DNA of 64,000 nt from Gemmatimonadota bacterium (lineage in GTDB: Bacteria; Gemmatimonadota; Gemmatimonadetes; Longimicrobiales; Gaopeijiaceae). Position 1 is the stretch's first letter. Every line of letters begins with the position of its first letter. The position numbers were made by a program, and so were the translations under genes. The stretch is from positions 1 to 64,000 of the forward strand of contig JAJDTB010000038.1 of assembly GCA_022827345.1 (NCBI GenBank), in the 5' to 3' direction. This document shows, piece by piece, positions 38,455 to 47,314 of the stretch. The notes beneath the pieces were generated by a model. The model made no database searches. It saw only the letters and a list, made by a program, of their open reading frames with translations, and was not told the DNA's origin.

Positions 38455-39111
38455 TTACATGCTGATCCTGTAGGGGAACCAGGCGGCGACCGGCTGGCCG
38501 TCCTCCGTTCCGGGCCGGAAGACCCATTCGGCGGCCTCCCGAATGAGCTGGCGGTTGAAGCCGCGATCCCGGGTGGGCGGGTCGAGACGCGTGGAGTCGG
38601 CCACCACCTTCCCGGTCGCGTCCACGAAGACCCAGACCTGGACCTCCACGCCGCGCAGATCCCTGTTGGCGGGCGGGATGATCATCCCCCGCGGCGTCGG
38701 GGGGAGCAGGCGGCGGAGCCCATCCGTGGCGGTCCCGCCGTCTCCCTCGCCCTCGCCCTCGCCGATACCCGGGATTTCCAGTCCGGGTCGCTCTCCGAGC
38801 AGGGTCGCGACATCGAACATGACTTCGTCTTCCAGCTCGACAGGCTCGATTTCGATCTCGACCGGGAGCGGCGTCCGCGGCCGGACGATCGGTCGGGGCG
38901 GCGGGGCGGCGAGGTTGACCGTCTGCATCCCTCCGGCTGCCGCCCGGTCGTCGTCGGCCTTCGGCCCGGCCGCCGCGAACGGCGAAACGGGAATGGGACC
39001 GTCACTGCCCGCGATCAATACGACCAGGTGGAGGAACAGCGAAGCCACGAAGGCCCTCCGCCACATCTTCCGGTCCGTCCGGCGCCGGGTGTAGACATCC
39101 AGATCGTTCAT
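38455..39111 (-). CDS. TonB-like periplasmic/energy-transducing protein
   Basis: 218 residues from ATG 39111. Short cytoplasmic N-terminus, one transmembrane anchor (MWRRAFVASLFLHLVVLIAG), a Pro- and Glu-rich periplasmic linker (RPIVRPRTPLPVEIEIEPVE), a Gly/Glu stretch (GIGEGEGEGDGG) and a C-terminal TonB-like domain (GVEVQVWVFVDATGKVVADS ... AAEWVFRPGTEDGQPVAAW). The last domain has the strands expected in TonB/TolA C-termini. It could couple proton-motive force to a TonB-dependent receptor such as the SusC pair, but its partners are not adjacent. An open frame 69 codons further upstream was left out. Confidence 0.8.
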   Translation of the reverse strand: MNDLDVYTRRRTDRKMWRRAFVASLFLHLVVLIAGSDGPIPVSPFAAAGPKADDDRAAAGGMQTVNLAAPPPRPIVRPRTPLPVEIEIEPVELEDEVMFDVATLLGERPGLEIPGIGEGEGEGDGGTATDGLRRLLPPTPRGMIIPPANRDLRGVEVQVWVFVDATGKVVADSTRLDPPTRDRGFNRQLIREAAEWVFRPGTEDGQPVAAWFPYRISM

Positions 39112-39300
39112 CCCCAAGCCGCATCTCGTCCGGTTATCGCGATCGTTCCTCAATGATACTACTACCCCTGCGCCGATGGCGCGGGTTCCGGTTGCACAGC
39201 CGCCTTGCCGGACCATCGGGCGGCGGCCAACTTTTCCGGCCCCCGGCGCAGCCCTTCGCGATCGCGCCGCACCATCCATCTGCGTACAGGAGAGTGTGCC
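39112..39300. promoter_or_regulatory. Divergent promoter region (TonB-like gene / SDR-ctaB operon)
   Basis: 189 bp between two divergently transcribed genes; nothing beyond promoters expected. An AGGAG at 39285-39289 is the ribosome site of the SDR gene (8 nt from its TTG). No clear hexamer pair was identified in either direction. Confidence 0.35.
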
Positions 39301-40092
39301 TTGGACCTGGGGCTTCAAAATAGAGTTGCACTGGTTGCGGGCGCGTCGAAGGGACTTGGTCGCGCCGTCGCCGAGCGCCTGGCGATGGAAGGGGCGGACG
39401 TGCTGATCAACTCGCGTTCCACGGGTCCCCTGGATGCGACAGCACGGGAAATCGCGCGCACGACCGGGCGGACGGTCCTGGCAGCCGCCGGGGACGTCTC
39501 CGATCCGGAGCTCTGCCAGGGGCTGGTGGACCGCGCCGTGGGTGAACTGGGACGGCTCGACATCCTCGTCGCGAATGCGGGCGGACCCCCGCCGGGCGGG
39601 GTAGACGATTTCGACGCGGCGGCCTACCGAAGCGCACTCGAAGTGAATCTCATGTCCACCATCCAGCTCACGCTCGCCGCGCTGCCGGCGATGCGCAGGC
39701 AGGGATGGGGACGCGTGATCGCGATCACCTCAGTGTCGGTGAAGCAGCCGGTCAAGGGGCTGATCCTATCGAACACGGCGCGGCCGGGTGTCGTGGGATT
39801 CATCAAGACCATCTCCCAGGATCTTGCCGACGAGGGGATTCTGTGCAACGTGGTCGCGCCCGGATTCATCCGCACTGCCCGCGTCGAAGCGCTCCTCGCG
39901 TCCCAGGCGGAGGCACGCGGCATCTCGCGCGAGGCGGTCCTGAAGGGGATCACGGCCGACATTCCCGCGGGACGGATCGGAGAGCCCGCCGAATTCGCCA
40001 ACGCGGTCGCCTTTCTCGCATCGGAGGCGGCTTCCTACATCACCGGGCACACCATTCAGGTCGACGGCGGACTCGTGCAGGGATTGCTGTGA
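39301..40092 (+). CDS. Short-chain dehydrogenase/reductase lacking the usual Tyr-x3-Lys
   Basis: 263 residues from a TTG at 39301 with AGGAG 8 nt away. Rossmann-fold motifs: VAGASKGLGRAVAER near the N-terminus, DILVANAGGPPPG in the middle and the Ser of the catalytic triad in AITSVSVKQPVKGL. In place of YxxxK the sequence is LILSNTARPGVVGF, so the catalytic Tyr and Lys are not at their usual positions; a known SDR branch has the same LSN...R pattern. C-terminus AASYITGHTIQVDGGL is classical. It probably reduces a ketone using NAD(P)H or has another role. It overlaps the ctaB start (GTGA). Confidence 0.85.
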   Translation: MDLGLQNRVALVAGASKGLGRAVAERLAMEGADVLINSRSTGPLDATAREIARTTGRTVLAAAGDVSDPELCQGLVDRAVGELGRLDILVANAGGPPPGGVDDFDAAAYRSALEVNLMSTIQLTLAALPAMRRQGWGRVIAITSVSVKQPVKGLILSNTARPGVVGFIKTISQDLADEGILCNVVAPGFIRTARVEALLASQAEARGISREAVLKGITADIPAGRIGEPAEFANAVAFLASEAASYITGHTIQVDGGLVQGLL

Positions 40093-40970
40093 CGCTGGAA
40101 GACCGTATCCGGGAACATCGGCGCGGCGGTCTCGCGGCCTACGTCGAACTCACCAAACCCGGCATCACGGTCTTCGTAACGGTGACGGCAATCGCCGGAT
40201 ATCTCATGGCCGCCCTCCCCGCGGCCTCCACCGCCGCCATCTTCCACCTGTCCCTCGGCGTCGCGCTCAGCACGGCTGGCGCCCTCGCGCTCAATCAGTA
40301 CATCGAGCGCGTCCCGGACGGCCTCATGATCCGCACGAAGACACGCCCGGTGCCCTCGGGACGCGTCACCCCCGGCCGGGCCGCGCTCTTCGGCTGGCTG
40401 CTCCTCATCGCGGGCATCGGGCACCTCTGGTTCCGGCTGGGATGGCCCCCGGCGCTCGTCACGGCCCTGTCCGCACTCCTGTACGACGCCGTCTACACGC
40501 CGCTCAAGCTCCGCTCCCCCCTCGCAACCCCGGTGGGCGCGGTCCCCGGAGCGCTTCCGGTCCTCATCGGCTGGGCGGCCCACACCGCCGGCATCGACGC
40601 CCGCGCGCTCACGCTCTTCGGGATCCTCTTCCTGTGGCAACTCATCCACGTGCTCGCACTGGGATGGAACCTGCGCGACGACTACGAGCGCGCCGGCTTC
40701 CAACTCATCCCCCCGGGATCACCCGGACTCATTTCCGGGCTGATGGTGGGTTATGCCGTTGCACTGCTCGTGCTCAGCGCCGTTCCGGTCGCGCTCGGGA
40801 TGGCCGGAACCCTCTACCTGATCGGCGCGGCCGTGCTCGGTACCGCGATGATCGCCGCCACCCTCGGCTTCCTGTTCGACCCCACCCGCCAGAAGTGCAA
40901 CCGGGTGTTCACGGGCTCGCTCCTGTACCATCCCCTCCTCCTCGGCCTCATGGTCGCGGGAGCCCTGTGA
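40089..40970 (+). CDS. ctaB: Heme o synthase (protoheme IX farnesyltransferase)
   Basis: 293 residues, GTG start at 40089 overlapping the SDR stop (GTGA). UbiA-family prenyltransferase with about eight transmembrane helices. The prenyl-binding motif NQYIERVPDGLMIRTKTRP and the second loop YDAVYTPLKLRSPLATPVG GAVPGAL are those of CtaB/CyoE. It attaches farnesyl to heme b to give heme o, needed by heme-copper oxidases. The SDR upstream is likely co-transcribed; ctaA and oxidase genes are not in the window. No clear ribosome site was needed because of the overlap. Confidence 0.93.
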   Translation: MTLEDRIREHRRGGLAAYVELTKPGITVFVTVTAIAGYLMAALPAASTAAIFHLSLGVALSTAGALALNQYIERVPDGLMIRTKTRPVPSGRVTPGRAALFGWLLLIAGIGHLWFRLGWPPALVTALSALLYDAVYTPLKLRSPLATPVGAVPGALPVLIGWAAHTAGIDARALTLFGILFLWQLIHVLALGWNLRDDYERAGFQLIPPGSPGLISGLMVGYAVALLVLSAVPVALGMAGTLYLIGAAVLGTAMIAATLGFLFDPTRQKCNRVFTGSLLYHPLLLGLMVAGAL

Positions 40971-41064
40971 TGACACTTTCACGCGACGCCGCCACCGCCC
41001 CCCAACCCCGCACCCTCCACCACCGGCCGCCCATCCCCGCCCCACCCTCCCAGGCAGGACCGCC

Positions 41065-42336
41065 ATGCCCGCACATCGCCGCCCCATCGCCCGCCCCACC
41101 CCCCGACCCACCCCCGCCCCCTCGCTGGCGCTCGTCACGCTCGCCACGCTCCTCCCATCGCTGACCCTGCCCGCGCTCGACGCCCCGCTCATGCCCACCA
41201 CCGCCTCCGCCCAGGAACCCCCCCGCCCCCGGGCCCGCGACCTCGGCATCGAAGTCGGCATCTTCACGCCCGGTGCCCACAACGCCATCACCGATGTCGC
41301 AGGCGTCCTCGTCGGCCACACCACGATCATCGAGGGCGACGACGTCCGCACCGGCGTTACCGCGATCCGCCCGCACGGCGGCAACCTGTACTTCGACCGG
41401 GTCCCCGCGGCGATGTACGTCGGCAACGGCTTCGGCAAGCTCCTCGGCGTGACCCAGGTCGGCGAACTCGGCGAACTCGAAACCCCGATTCTGCTGACCT
41501 GTACGCTGTGCGTCTGGAAGGCGGCGGACGCGATGGTCGAGTGGGCCCTCGCACGCGACGGGATGGAGGGCGTGCGTTCGATCAATCCCGTCGTCGGCGA
41601 GACGAACGACGGCGGCCTGAACGACATCCGCAACCGTCCGATCACGGCCGGGCAGGTGCGGGCGGCGCTGGAAGGTGCGGCGGGCGGACCGGTCGAGGAA
41701 GGGGCCGTGGGCGCGGGAACCGGCACCTCGGCGTTCGGATGGAAGGGCGGCATCGGCACCAGTTCGCGCGTGTTGCCCGAGGCGCTCGGCGGCTACGCGG
41801 TCGGCGTGCTGGTCCAGTCCAACTTCGGCGGCATCCTTCAGATCGCCGGCGCGCCGGTGGGCGAGGAACTGGGCCGCTACGCCTTCCGGAACCAGGTCGA
41901 TCCGCGCGGCGACGACGACGCGGACAGCCCGGACACCGATCAACCCGACATCCACTCCCAGGGGTCGATCATGATGATCGTGGCGACCGACGCACCGCTC
42001 TCGGAACGCAATCTGAAGCGAGTGGCCATGCGGGCCGTAATGGGGCTGTCGCGCACCGGTTCCTACGCGGGCAACGGCTCGGGCGACTACGTGATCAGCT
42101 TCTCGACGGCGCCCAGCGTGCGCCGGGAGCCCGGAGATGTGGTGCGTGCCGTCGAGGACCTCTCCAACTCCAACGTGTCGGCGATCTTCCAGGCGACGGT
42201 GGAAGCCACCGAGGAGGCGGTCTACAACTCCATGTTCAAGGCGGTAACCGTGAGCAGCCGCTGGGGCAGGCGCGAAGCGCTTCCGATCGAAGCCACGGTG
42301 GAAGTGCTGAGGCGCTACGGGGTGGTGCCGGATTGA
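41065..42336 (+). CDS. P1-family (DmpA-like) peptidase, exported
   Basis: 423 residues from ATG 41065. A long, Pro-rich N-terminus with a hydrophobic stretch ending near ASAQEP is a probable signal peptide. The core of the DmpA/P1 Ntn-hydrolase fold is present: GIEVGIFTPGAHNAITDVAG, INPVVGETNDGGLNDI, and the autocleavage site SQGSIMMIVATDAPL in which Ser301 would become the N-terminal nucleophile. Members cleave N-terminal L-residues or D-amino-acid amides and esters. Located 94 bp downstream of ctaB; its function fits the other secreted peptidases of this window. Confidence 0.9.
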   Translation: MPAHRRPIARPTPRPTPAPSLALVTLATLLPSLTLPALDAPLMPTTASAQEPPRPRARDLGIEVGIFTPGAHNAITDVAGVLVGHTTIIEGDDVRTGVTAIRPHGGNLYFDRVPAAMYVGNGFGKLLGVTQVGELGELETPILLTCTLCVWKAADAMVEWALARDGMEGVRSINPVVGETNDGGLNDIRNRPITAGQVRAALEGAAGGPVEEGAVGAGTGTSAFGWKGGIGTSSRVLPEALGGYAVGVLVQSNFGGILQIAGAPVGEELGRYAFRNQVDPRGDDDADSPDTDQPDIHSQGSIMMIVATDAPLSERNLKRVAMRAVMGLSRTGSYAGNGSGDYVISFSTAPSVRREPGDVVRAVEDLSNSNVSAIFQATVEATEEAVYNSMFKAVTVSSRWGRREALPIEATVEVLRRYGVVPD

Positions 42337-42415
42337 GCCGTTTGTGGTGGAGGAAGGGCGACCCGGGCTGACCCGGGGTTGATGCCGGCCCGGATCCGGC
42401 CGCCCCGGCGCTGCC
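42337..42415. terminator. GC-rich dyads between convergent genes
   Basis: 79 bp between the stops of the P1 peptidase and the D-aminoacylase. Contains CCCGGGCTGACCCGGG and GGCCCGGATCCGGCC, either of which can form GC stems that could slow convergent transcripts. No T-run, so this is only suggestive. Confidence 0.3.
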
Positions 42416-44011
42416 TCAGTCGGACCCCCCGCCCCGGACCAGCACCTTCCCCGCCCGAGCGCCCGTGAACGCCGAGTTCAGGATCGCCGCCTCGCCGGCC
42501 ACAAAGGCGTGCACCACCCCGGACGACAGCTGGTGCGGCTCGGTAAATGTCGCGTTGTCCCTGAAGTAGTCCGAAAACACCACCACATCCGCGACCAGCC
42601 CCTCCGCGATCCGCCCCCGGTCCTCCATGCCCATGACCTCGGCAGGCAGCGCGGTCATGGTGCGCACCGCGGCCTCCAGCGGCATCACCCCGTCCTCGAA
42701 GACGTACTTCCCGATCTTGCGGGCGAAGGCGCCGTAGGAGCGCGGGTGGGGGACGCCGACGCCGAACATGGGCAGCCCGCCGTCAGATGAAGTCATGGTC
42801 CAATCCTGCGTCATCAGGGTCAGCAGGTCCTCGTCGCTCATGTTGAAGGAGACGATCGACGGGCCGCCCTGCAGGATCAGATCGAGCGCGACGTCGATCG
42901 GGTCGCCGCCCCGCTCGGCGGCCACCTCCGAGAGCAGGCGTCCCTCGATGGACGCATCCTCGGTGAACCGCCGGAACTGGATCCGGTCCGCCCCGCCGCG
43001 CCGCGCCAGGTTCTCGACCATGGCTTCGCGGATCCGCGCCTTCGTCTCCGGGTCGGCCACACGTTCGGCGAACGCCTCGCTGCCGCCCGCCTGTGACCAG
43101 CGGGGCAGCAGCGCCGCCGACAGCCCCGTCGCCGAAGCCAGGTAGGGATACTGGTCCGCGTAGACCGGCAACCCCTCGCCGCGTGCGGCCTCGATCCGCT
43201 CAACGATCGCCGCCGACGATCCCCACACAGGGGGACCGAGCGCCTTGACGTGGGTGACGACCCCGGTAATCCCGGCCTGACGGCTCACGTCGATCACCTC
43301 CTCGACGGCCGCGATGACCCCGATCGTGTAGTCGGACTCGTCGCGAATATGGCTCGTGTAGATGCCGCCGAACTCGGCCGCCACCCGCGCCAGCTCGATC
43401 AGCTCGGCGTTCCCGGAGTAGCTCCCGGGCGTGTAGAAGGTGCCGGACGAGAGACCCCAGGCGCCCGCTTCCATCCCGTCGCGCACGAGGGCCCGCATCC
43501 GGTCGAGTTCGGCGTCGGTGGGCGCCCGGTCGTCCATCCCCATGACCCTCGAGCGCACCGAACCGTGACCGATGAGCTGCGCCGCATTCACGCCGAGACC
43601 CTCTTCCTCCAGGTCGGCGCGCTGCCCGGCGAGGTCGATCGGACCGCCCCCGTCCGGGTTGACCACCACCGTGGTGAGTCCCTGCGCCAGCAGTGGCTCG
43701 GCGTGGCTGAGTCCCTCGGTGGCCAGCCCCGGACCCGCATGGGAGTGGGTGTCGATGAACCCCGGCGCGACGTAGAGGCCGGTCACATCCAGGGTAGTGG
43801 CGGCGGACGCACCGGTCAGGTCGCCCACGGCCGCGATCCGGCCGTCGCTGATCGCGACATCGGCCTGACGCGCCGCGGCCCCGGTCCCGTCCACAACACG
43901 TCCGCCCACGAGGATCGTGTCGTAGGACGGTGGCGAACATGCGGCGAGCGTGGCGCACAGGGTTGCGAGAATCACGGGCCGCGGACCGGACCGGCGGTGC
44001 TTGGCGTTCAT
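42416..44011 (-). CDS. N-acyl-D-amino-acid deacylase-family lipoprotein
   Basis: 531 residues. Signal peptide with lipobox LAAC (Cys25), then an amidohydrolase-superfamily barrel: LVGGRVVDGTGAAARQADVA, metal ligands in APGFIDTHSHAG, IYTSHIRDESD, GVVTHVKAL and the terminal composite beta domain ending ILNSAFTGARAGKVLVRGG. This is the order of D-aminoacylases and related N-acyl-D-glutamate deacylases. It is expected to free D-amino acids from N-acyl forms, probably in the periplasm. Divergent from an outer-membrane barrel gene, 117 bp away. Exact substrate unknown. Confidence 0.88.
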   Translation of the reverse strand: MNAKHRRSGPRPVILATLCATLAACSPPSYDTILVGGRVVDGTGAAARQADVAISDGRIAAVGDLTGASAATTLDVTGLYVAPGFIDTHSHAGPGLATEGLSHAEPLLAQGLTTVVVNPDGGGPIDLAGQRADLEEEGLGVNAAQLIGHGSVRSRVMGMDDRAPTDAELDRMRALVRDGMEAGAWGLSSGTFYTPGSYSGNAELIELARVAAEFGGIYTSHIRDESDYTIGVIAAVEEVIDVSRQAGITGVVTHVKALGPPVWGSSAAIVERIEAARGEGLPVYADQYPYLASATGLSAALLPRWSQAGGSEAFAERVADPETKARIREAMVENLARRGGADRIQFRRFTEDASIEGRLLSEVAAERGGDPIDVALDLILQGGPSIVSFNMSDEDLLTLMTQDWTMTSSDGGLPMFGVGVPHPRSYGAFARKIGKYVFEDGVMPLEAAVRTMTALPAEVMGMEDRGRIAEGLVADVVVFSDYFRDNATFTEPHQLSSGVVHAFVAGEAAILNSAFTGARAGKVLVRGGGSD

Positions 44012-44128
44012 GCGGGTCTCCAGATATGCCGGAATTGGTTATCGTCCTTGGTGTCGGCGGCTCGCGAGCTTCCGGGACAGGACACCGGGCCGTCGACGAA
44101 CTTTCGCCTCTCGACCAGAGCAGCAACC

Positions 44129-44782
44129 ATGACCCGCTTCCGGCTCGTTGCGCAACCGGTCCTGCTTTTCCTGCTGGCCGGCACCCCCGTGGCCGGACAG
44201 ATCACCGTCGGGATCCGGGCGGGCGCGAGCATGTCCGAAGTCGTGGTGACCGGGTTGCACATCGACGACCAGGCGCCGCGCAAGGAGTACATGCTGGGCG
44301 CCTCGGTGGGCGTGCCGCTCTCCCCGCGCCTAGGGCTCGAGTTCGGCGGATCCTACATCCAGCGCGGGTCCACATCGACCCTGTTGCAGCTGGGTGACGT
44401 CGATCTGAGGATCCAGTACCTGAGATTGACCGGGCTGGTCAGAGCGACCGCGCCCCTACCTGGCCCGCTCTCCATGCACGTACTCGGCGGCCCCGCGATC
44501 GCGCTGGAGACCTCGTGCGAACGCGACACGACATTGGCGCTGCAGCCGATCGTCATCTCCATCGAATGCGACGACCCGGCCGGCAACGCGGTAACGGGCC
44601 CCTTCGACTTCGGGCTCATGGGAGGTGCCGGCCTTCGCTTCACGCCGGCGGGGCGGATCGTGCTGTCGGTGGACGTGCTCTACAGCCACGGGATCGGATC
44701 CTTCCTCGAACCGGATCAGGACTACACGGCCCGGAACCGGGCCATCGAACTGCAGGCCGGCATCGGCTTCCCCATAGGCTGA
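44129..44782 (+). CDS. Outer-membrane beta-barrel protein (OmpA/PorT-like)
   Basis: 217 residues from ATG 44129. Signal peptide MTRFRLVAQPVLLFLLAGTP ending near VAGQ. The mature chain has alternating hydrophobic residues of a small barrel, including ITVGIRAGASMSEVVVTG, LGASVGVPLSPRLGLEFGG and a C-terminal strand AIELQAGIGFPIG. One Cys pair (CERDTTL ... IECDDP) may form a disulfide. Family resembles PorT/outer-membrane beta-barrel domain proteins; function not known. It converges with the gamma-glutamyltransferase-like gene, 19 bp between stops. Confidence 0.82.
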   Translation: MTRFRLVAQPVLLFLLAGTPVAGQITVGIRAGASMSEVVVTGLHIDDQAPRKEYMLGASVGVPLSPRLGLEFGGSYIQRGSTSTLLQLGDVDLRIQYLRLTGLVRATAPLPGPLSMHVLGGPAIALETSCERDTTLALQPIVISIECDDPAGNAVTGPFDFGLMGGAGLRFTPAGRIVLSVDVLYSHGIGSFLEPDQDYTARNRAIELQAGIGFPIG

Positions 44783-44801
44783 GGCGCACCGGTCTACCGC
44801 C

Positions 44802-46454
44802 CTACCGCCCCGGCACCGCCACCGCCCCTTCCCAGTCGGGATCCGCCACGCCCGTGATCTCGCCCGTCGCGCCGTTCACCCAGATCCCGTGGATCCGGCC
44901 GAAGGCCCCGTCGCGCTCCACCGCCTGCACCTCCATCCCCCACGACTCCACCGCGGCCACCTCCGCGGGCGTCCATCCGATCCCGGGCGAGGTCTCCATC
45001 GCGATTCCCCCGTCGATCGGGTGCACCCGCGCCGCCGCGAGCGCGTCAGGCAGAGTCATCTCGTGGTCGACCACGCGCAGGACCGCCTGAACCACCGCCG
45101 AAATGATCCTCGCGCCCCCGGCCGCGCCCAGCACCAGCACCGGCTCGCCGTCCCGGAGCACCATGAGCGGCGAGATGCTCGAGCGGGCGCGTTCCCCTGG
45201 TTCCATGTGTCCCAGGTAGCCGCCCAGCGTCGCCGCGTACAGGAATCCGAGCCCCGGCGTCATCACCTTCGAGCCCAGGTTCGGCCCGATGGTCTGGGTG
45301 AGCGATACATACATCCCCCCGCCGTCCGCGGCCGAAAGGTGCGTGGTGTGTCCGTGCGACGGCCCCCAGGCGTCGTCGTCCCATTCGGCGAACGCCACCT
45401 GCTCCACCGCACCCGGCACCTCGATGCCGGCCGCGACCTCGGCAGCCCAGCCCTTGTCGGTCATGAACGAGAGATCCCCTCCGTCCTCGCCACGCACCGC
45501 GGCCCGCGCCTCGAAGGCCCGCGCCACCACCGTGCCGACCAGCGCGGCCCAGCTGTCGCGATCCAGCGACGCCATGTCGAAGTGCTCCAGGATGTGGAGG
45601 ATCCCGATGCTCACGGCGCCGGACGCCGGGATGTCCGTCCCGACGAGGTCGAAGCCGCGATAGCTTCCCCGGACGATGCGGGAGTCCTCGGCCCGATAGT
45701 CGGCCAGCGCCTCGAGCGTCACCGCCGCCCCGTGCACCTCCATGTCGGCAGCGATGCGCTCGGCGATGGGACCGCGATAGAACGCGTCGGCACCCCCCGC
45801 GGCGACGGCGCGCAGCGTCGCGGCAAGATCGGGCTGCATGAAGATCGTGCCAGCCTGGCGCGTATCCCCTTCAGAAGTGAGGAAGTGCGCGCGCGAGCCC
45901 TCGAATTCGGCGAGTTGCTCCACTCCGGCCGCGTGACGGGCCGCCTCACCCGGCAACAGCGCGAATCCGTTCTCGGCGAGTTCGATCGCCGGCGCCATGA
46001 CGCCTTCCAGCGACATGGTGCCGTGTTCCTCCAGGAGCCGCGTGAGCCCCGCCACCGCCCCCGGCACCCCGACGGTCGGGTATCCGTAGGAAGCCTGCGG
46101 CGCGGTCTCGGGATCGTAGGTCGCGGGCGCCTGCGTCGTCGCGTCGATCCCCGCGACGGTCCCGTCCGGCAGCCGGATCAGGATCTGGGTGCGGCCGCCG
46201 ATGCTGTTCATCGACGGTTCGACCACGGAAACGGCAAAGGCCGCCGCCACCGCCGCATCGGCCGCGTTCCCCCCTGCCTGGAGCATCTTCGCCCCGGCCT
46301 CCGCCGCCAGCGGTTGCGCCGCCGCCACCACCCCATCCGCCGACGACGCCACCTGCGGCGGCGCCTGGGGCTCCTCCTGGACCGCCGGGCCGCAACCCCA
46401 AGTTCCCAGCAGCGCAATCACGCCGCAGTAGTACCAACACGCGCGCTGACGCAT
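44802..46454 (-). CDS. Gamma-glutamyltransferase-family protein (non-canonical)
   Basis: About 550 residues; ATG 46454 overlaps the preceding stop (TGATG), with an alternative ATG at 46469. An N-terminal lipoprotein-like signal ends at Cys in LLGTWGCGP. The Ntn-hydrolase features of GGT are present: GGNAADAAVAAAFA, autoprocessing Thr in GHTTHLSAADGG and GAAGGARII, which aligns with the oxyanion GSPGGSRII. The usual NNEMDDF block after the nucleophile is missing and replaced by KVMTPGLGFLYAATLG, so this is a divergent member and glutathione may not be its substrate. Third gene of an operon with a barrel and a DUF3179 lipoprotein. Confidence 0.85.
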   Translation of the reverse strand: MRQRACWYYCGVIALLGTWGCGPAVQEEPQAPPQVASSADGVVAAAQPLAAEAGAKMLQAGGNAADAAVAAAFAVSVVEPSMNSIGGRTQILIRLPDGTVAGIDATTQAPATYDPETAPQASYGYPTVGVPGAVAGLTRLLEEHGTMSLEGVMAPAIELAENGFALLPGEAARHAAGVEQLAEFEGSRAHFLTSEGDTRQAGTIFMQPDLAATLRAVAAGGADAFYRGPIAERIAADMEVHGAAVTLEALADYRAEDSRIVRGSYRGFDLVGTDIPASGAVSIGILHILEHFDMASLDRDSWAALVGTVVARAFEARAAVRGEDGGDLSFMTDKGWAAEVAAGIEVPGAVEQVAFAEWDDDAWGPSHGHTTHLSAADGGGMYVSLTQTIGPNLGSKVMTPGLGFLYAATLGGYLGHMEPGERARSSISPLMVLRDGEPVLVLGAAGGARIISAVVQAVLRVVDHEMTLPDALAAARVHPIDGGIAMETSPGIGWTPAEVAAVESWGMEVQAVERDGAFGRIHGIWVNGATGEITGVADPDWEGAVAVPGR

Positions 46455-47314
46455 CAGAATGGCTCCCATCTGGTGAAGTACTGTGCCATGAACGCGGTCC
46501 CCGCCGGCAGATTCCTGCCACTCAACGCGAACCGAGCTCCCACCTCGAACTGCCCGGGACCGACATCATAGAGCACGGAGGGCTGCAATTGCACCAGTTC
46601 GCGCTGAAAACCGGGGATGCGGATCCCCTCGGTCACGCCGGCCGCCCCATCCCACCCATCCATCGCCAAGCGGTATCCCAACGGCCCGACGCGCCCGCCG
46701 AACTGGACGTAGTAGAAGAACTCGTTGCCGAAATCCTTCCGCGATTCGACGTTCTCCTCCCGCCACCGGTAGCCGGCCCATCCCGACAGGTACAGCGAGC
46801 GCGGCCAGAAGGAATGACCGATCTCGGCCATGACCTCCCAGTCCTGCTGTCCGTCCCCCAGAGGGATGACCTCCGCATCCACGTCGAAGTCTCCCACGGG
46901 AACCTTGGTGCCGGCACGGATGGCAAGCGGCAGCGCGGAACCCACCCACGAGAGCGGCGCGAACCGAAGCCAGGCGCGCGTATCGCCGAATCCGGTCGAG
47001 GCGCGCTCGCCCGCGATGTCATCGTACCGCAGGCGGTTGAAGGAAAACTGGGTCCACAGGTCGACGCCGGGAGCCAGCCCAAGGGCGGCCGTGAGGAACG
47101 ACGAGGTCGTTACCGCGTGTCCCTCGGCGAAGAACATCCGGCTCTCTCCGCCTGTGCCGAAGTGCGAGCGGGTATCCTGGTGGTAGACCGCCAGAGCAAC
47201 CCACCCCTTTCCGGGGCGCTCCACCCACTGCCCGGCGGACTCGCCCCTCGTGGCCATGCAGAGCAGGACCAACGCGCCCAGCATCGCGCTGGCGCGCGCG
47301 CAACGCTCACTCAA
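46454..47314 (-). CDS. Outer-membrane barrel-type protein (transporter family)
   Basis: About 286 residues from a TTG at 47314 that overlaps the previous stop by 8 bp; ATG 47284 would give a shorter signal. Hydrophobic leader ALVLLCMATRGESAGQ, then a series of amphipathic strands (VDLWTQFSFNRLRYDD; YLSGWAGYRWREENV; FFYYVQFGGRVGPLGYRLAM) and a final strand ending ARFALSGRN / YFTRWEPF with a terminal Phe, typical of outer-membrane barrels related to the transporter family. Ligand unknown. It lies between the DUF3179 and GGT-like genes, and all three overlap or nearly so. Confidence 0.75.
   Translation of the reverse strand: MSERCARASAMLGALVLLCMATRGESAGQWVERPGKGWVALAVYHQDTRSHFGTGGESRMFFAEGHAVTTSSFLTAALGLAPGVDLWTQFSFNRLRYDDIAGERASTGFGDTRAWLRFAPLSWVGSALPLAIRAGTKVPVGDFDVDAEVIPLGDGQQDWEVMAEIGHSFWPRSLYLSGWAGYRWREENVESRKDFGNEFFYYVQFGGRVGPLGYRLAMDGWDGAAGVTEGIRIPGFQRELVQLQPSVLYDVGPGQFEVGARFALSGRNLPAGTAFMAQYFTRWEPF

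Noticed and set aside
40970-41164. A small reading frame starting TGATG after ctaB
   Set aside because: Pro-rich, no family, runs into the P1 peptidase gene in a different frame; probably not a gene.
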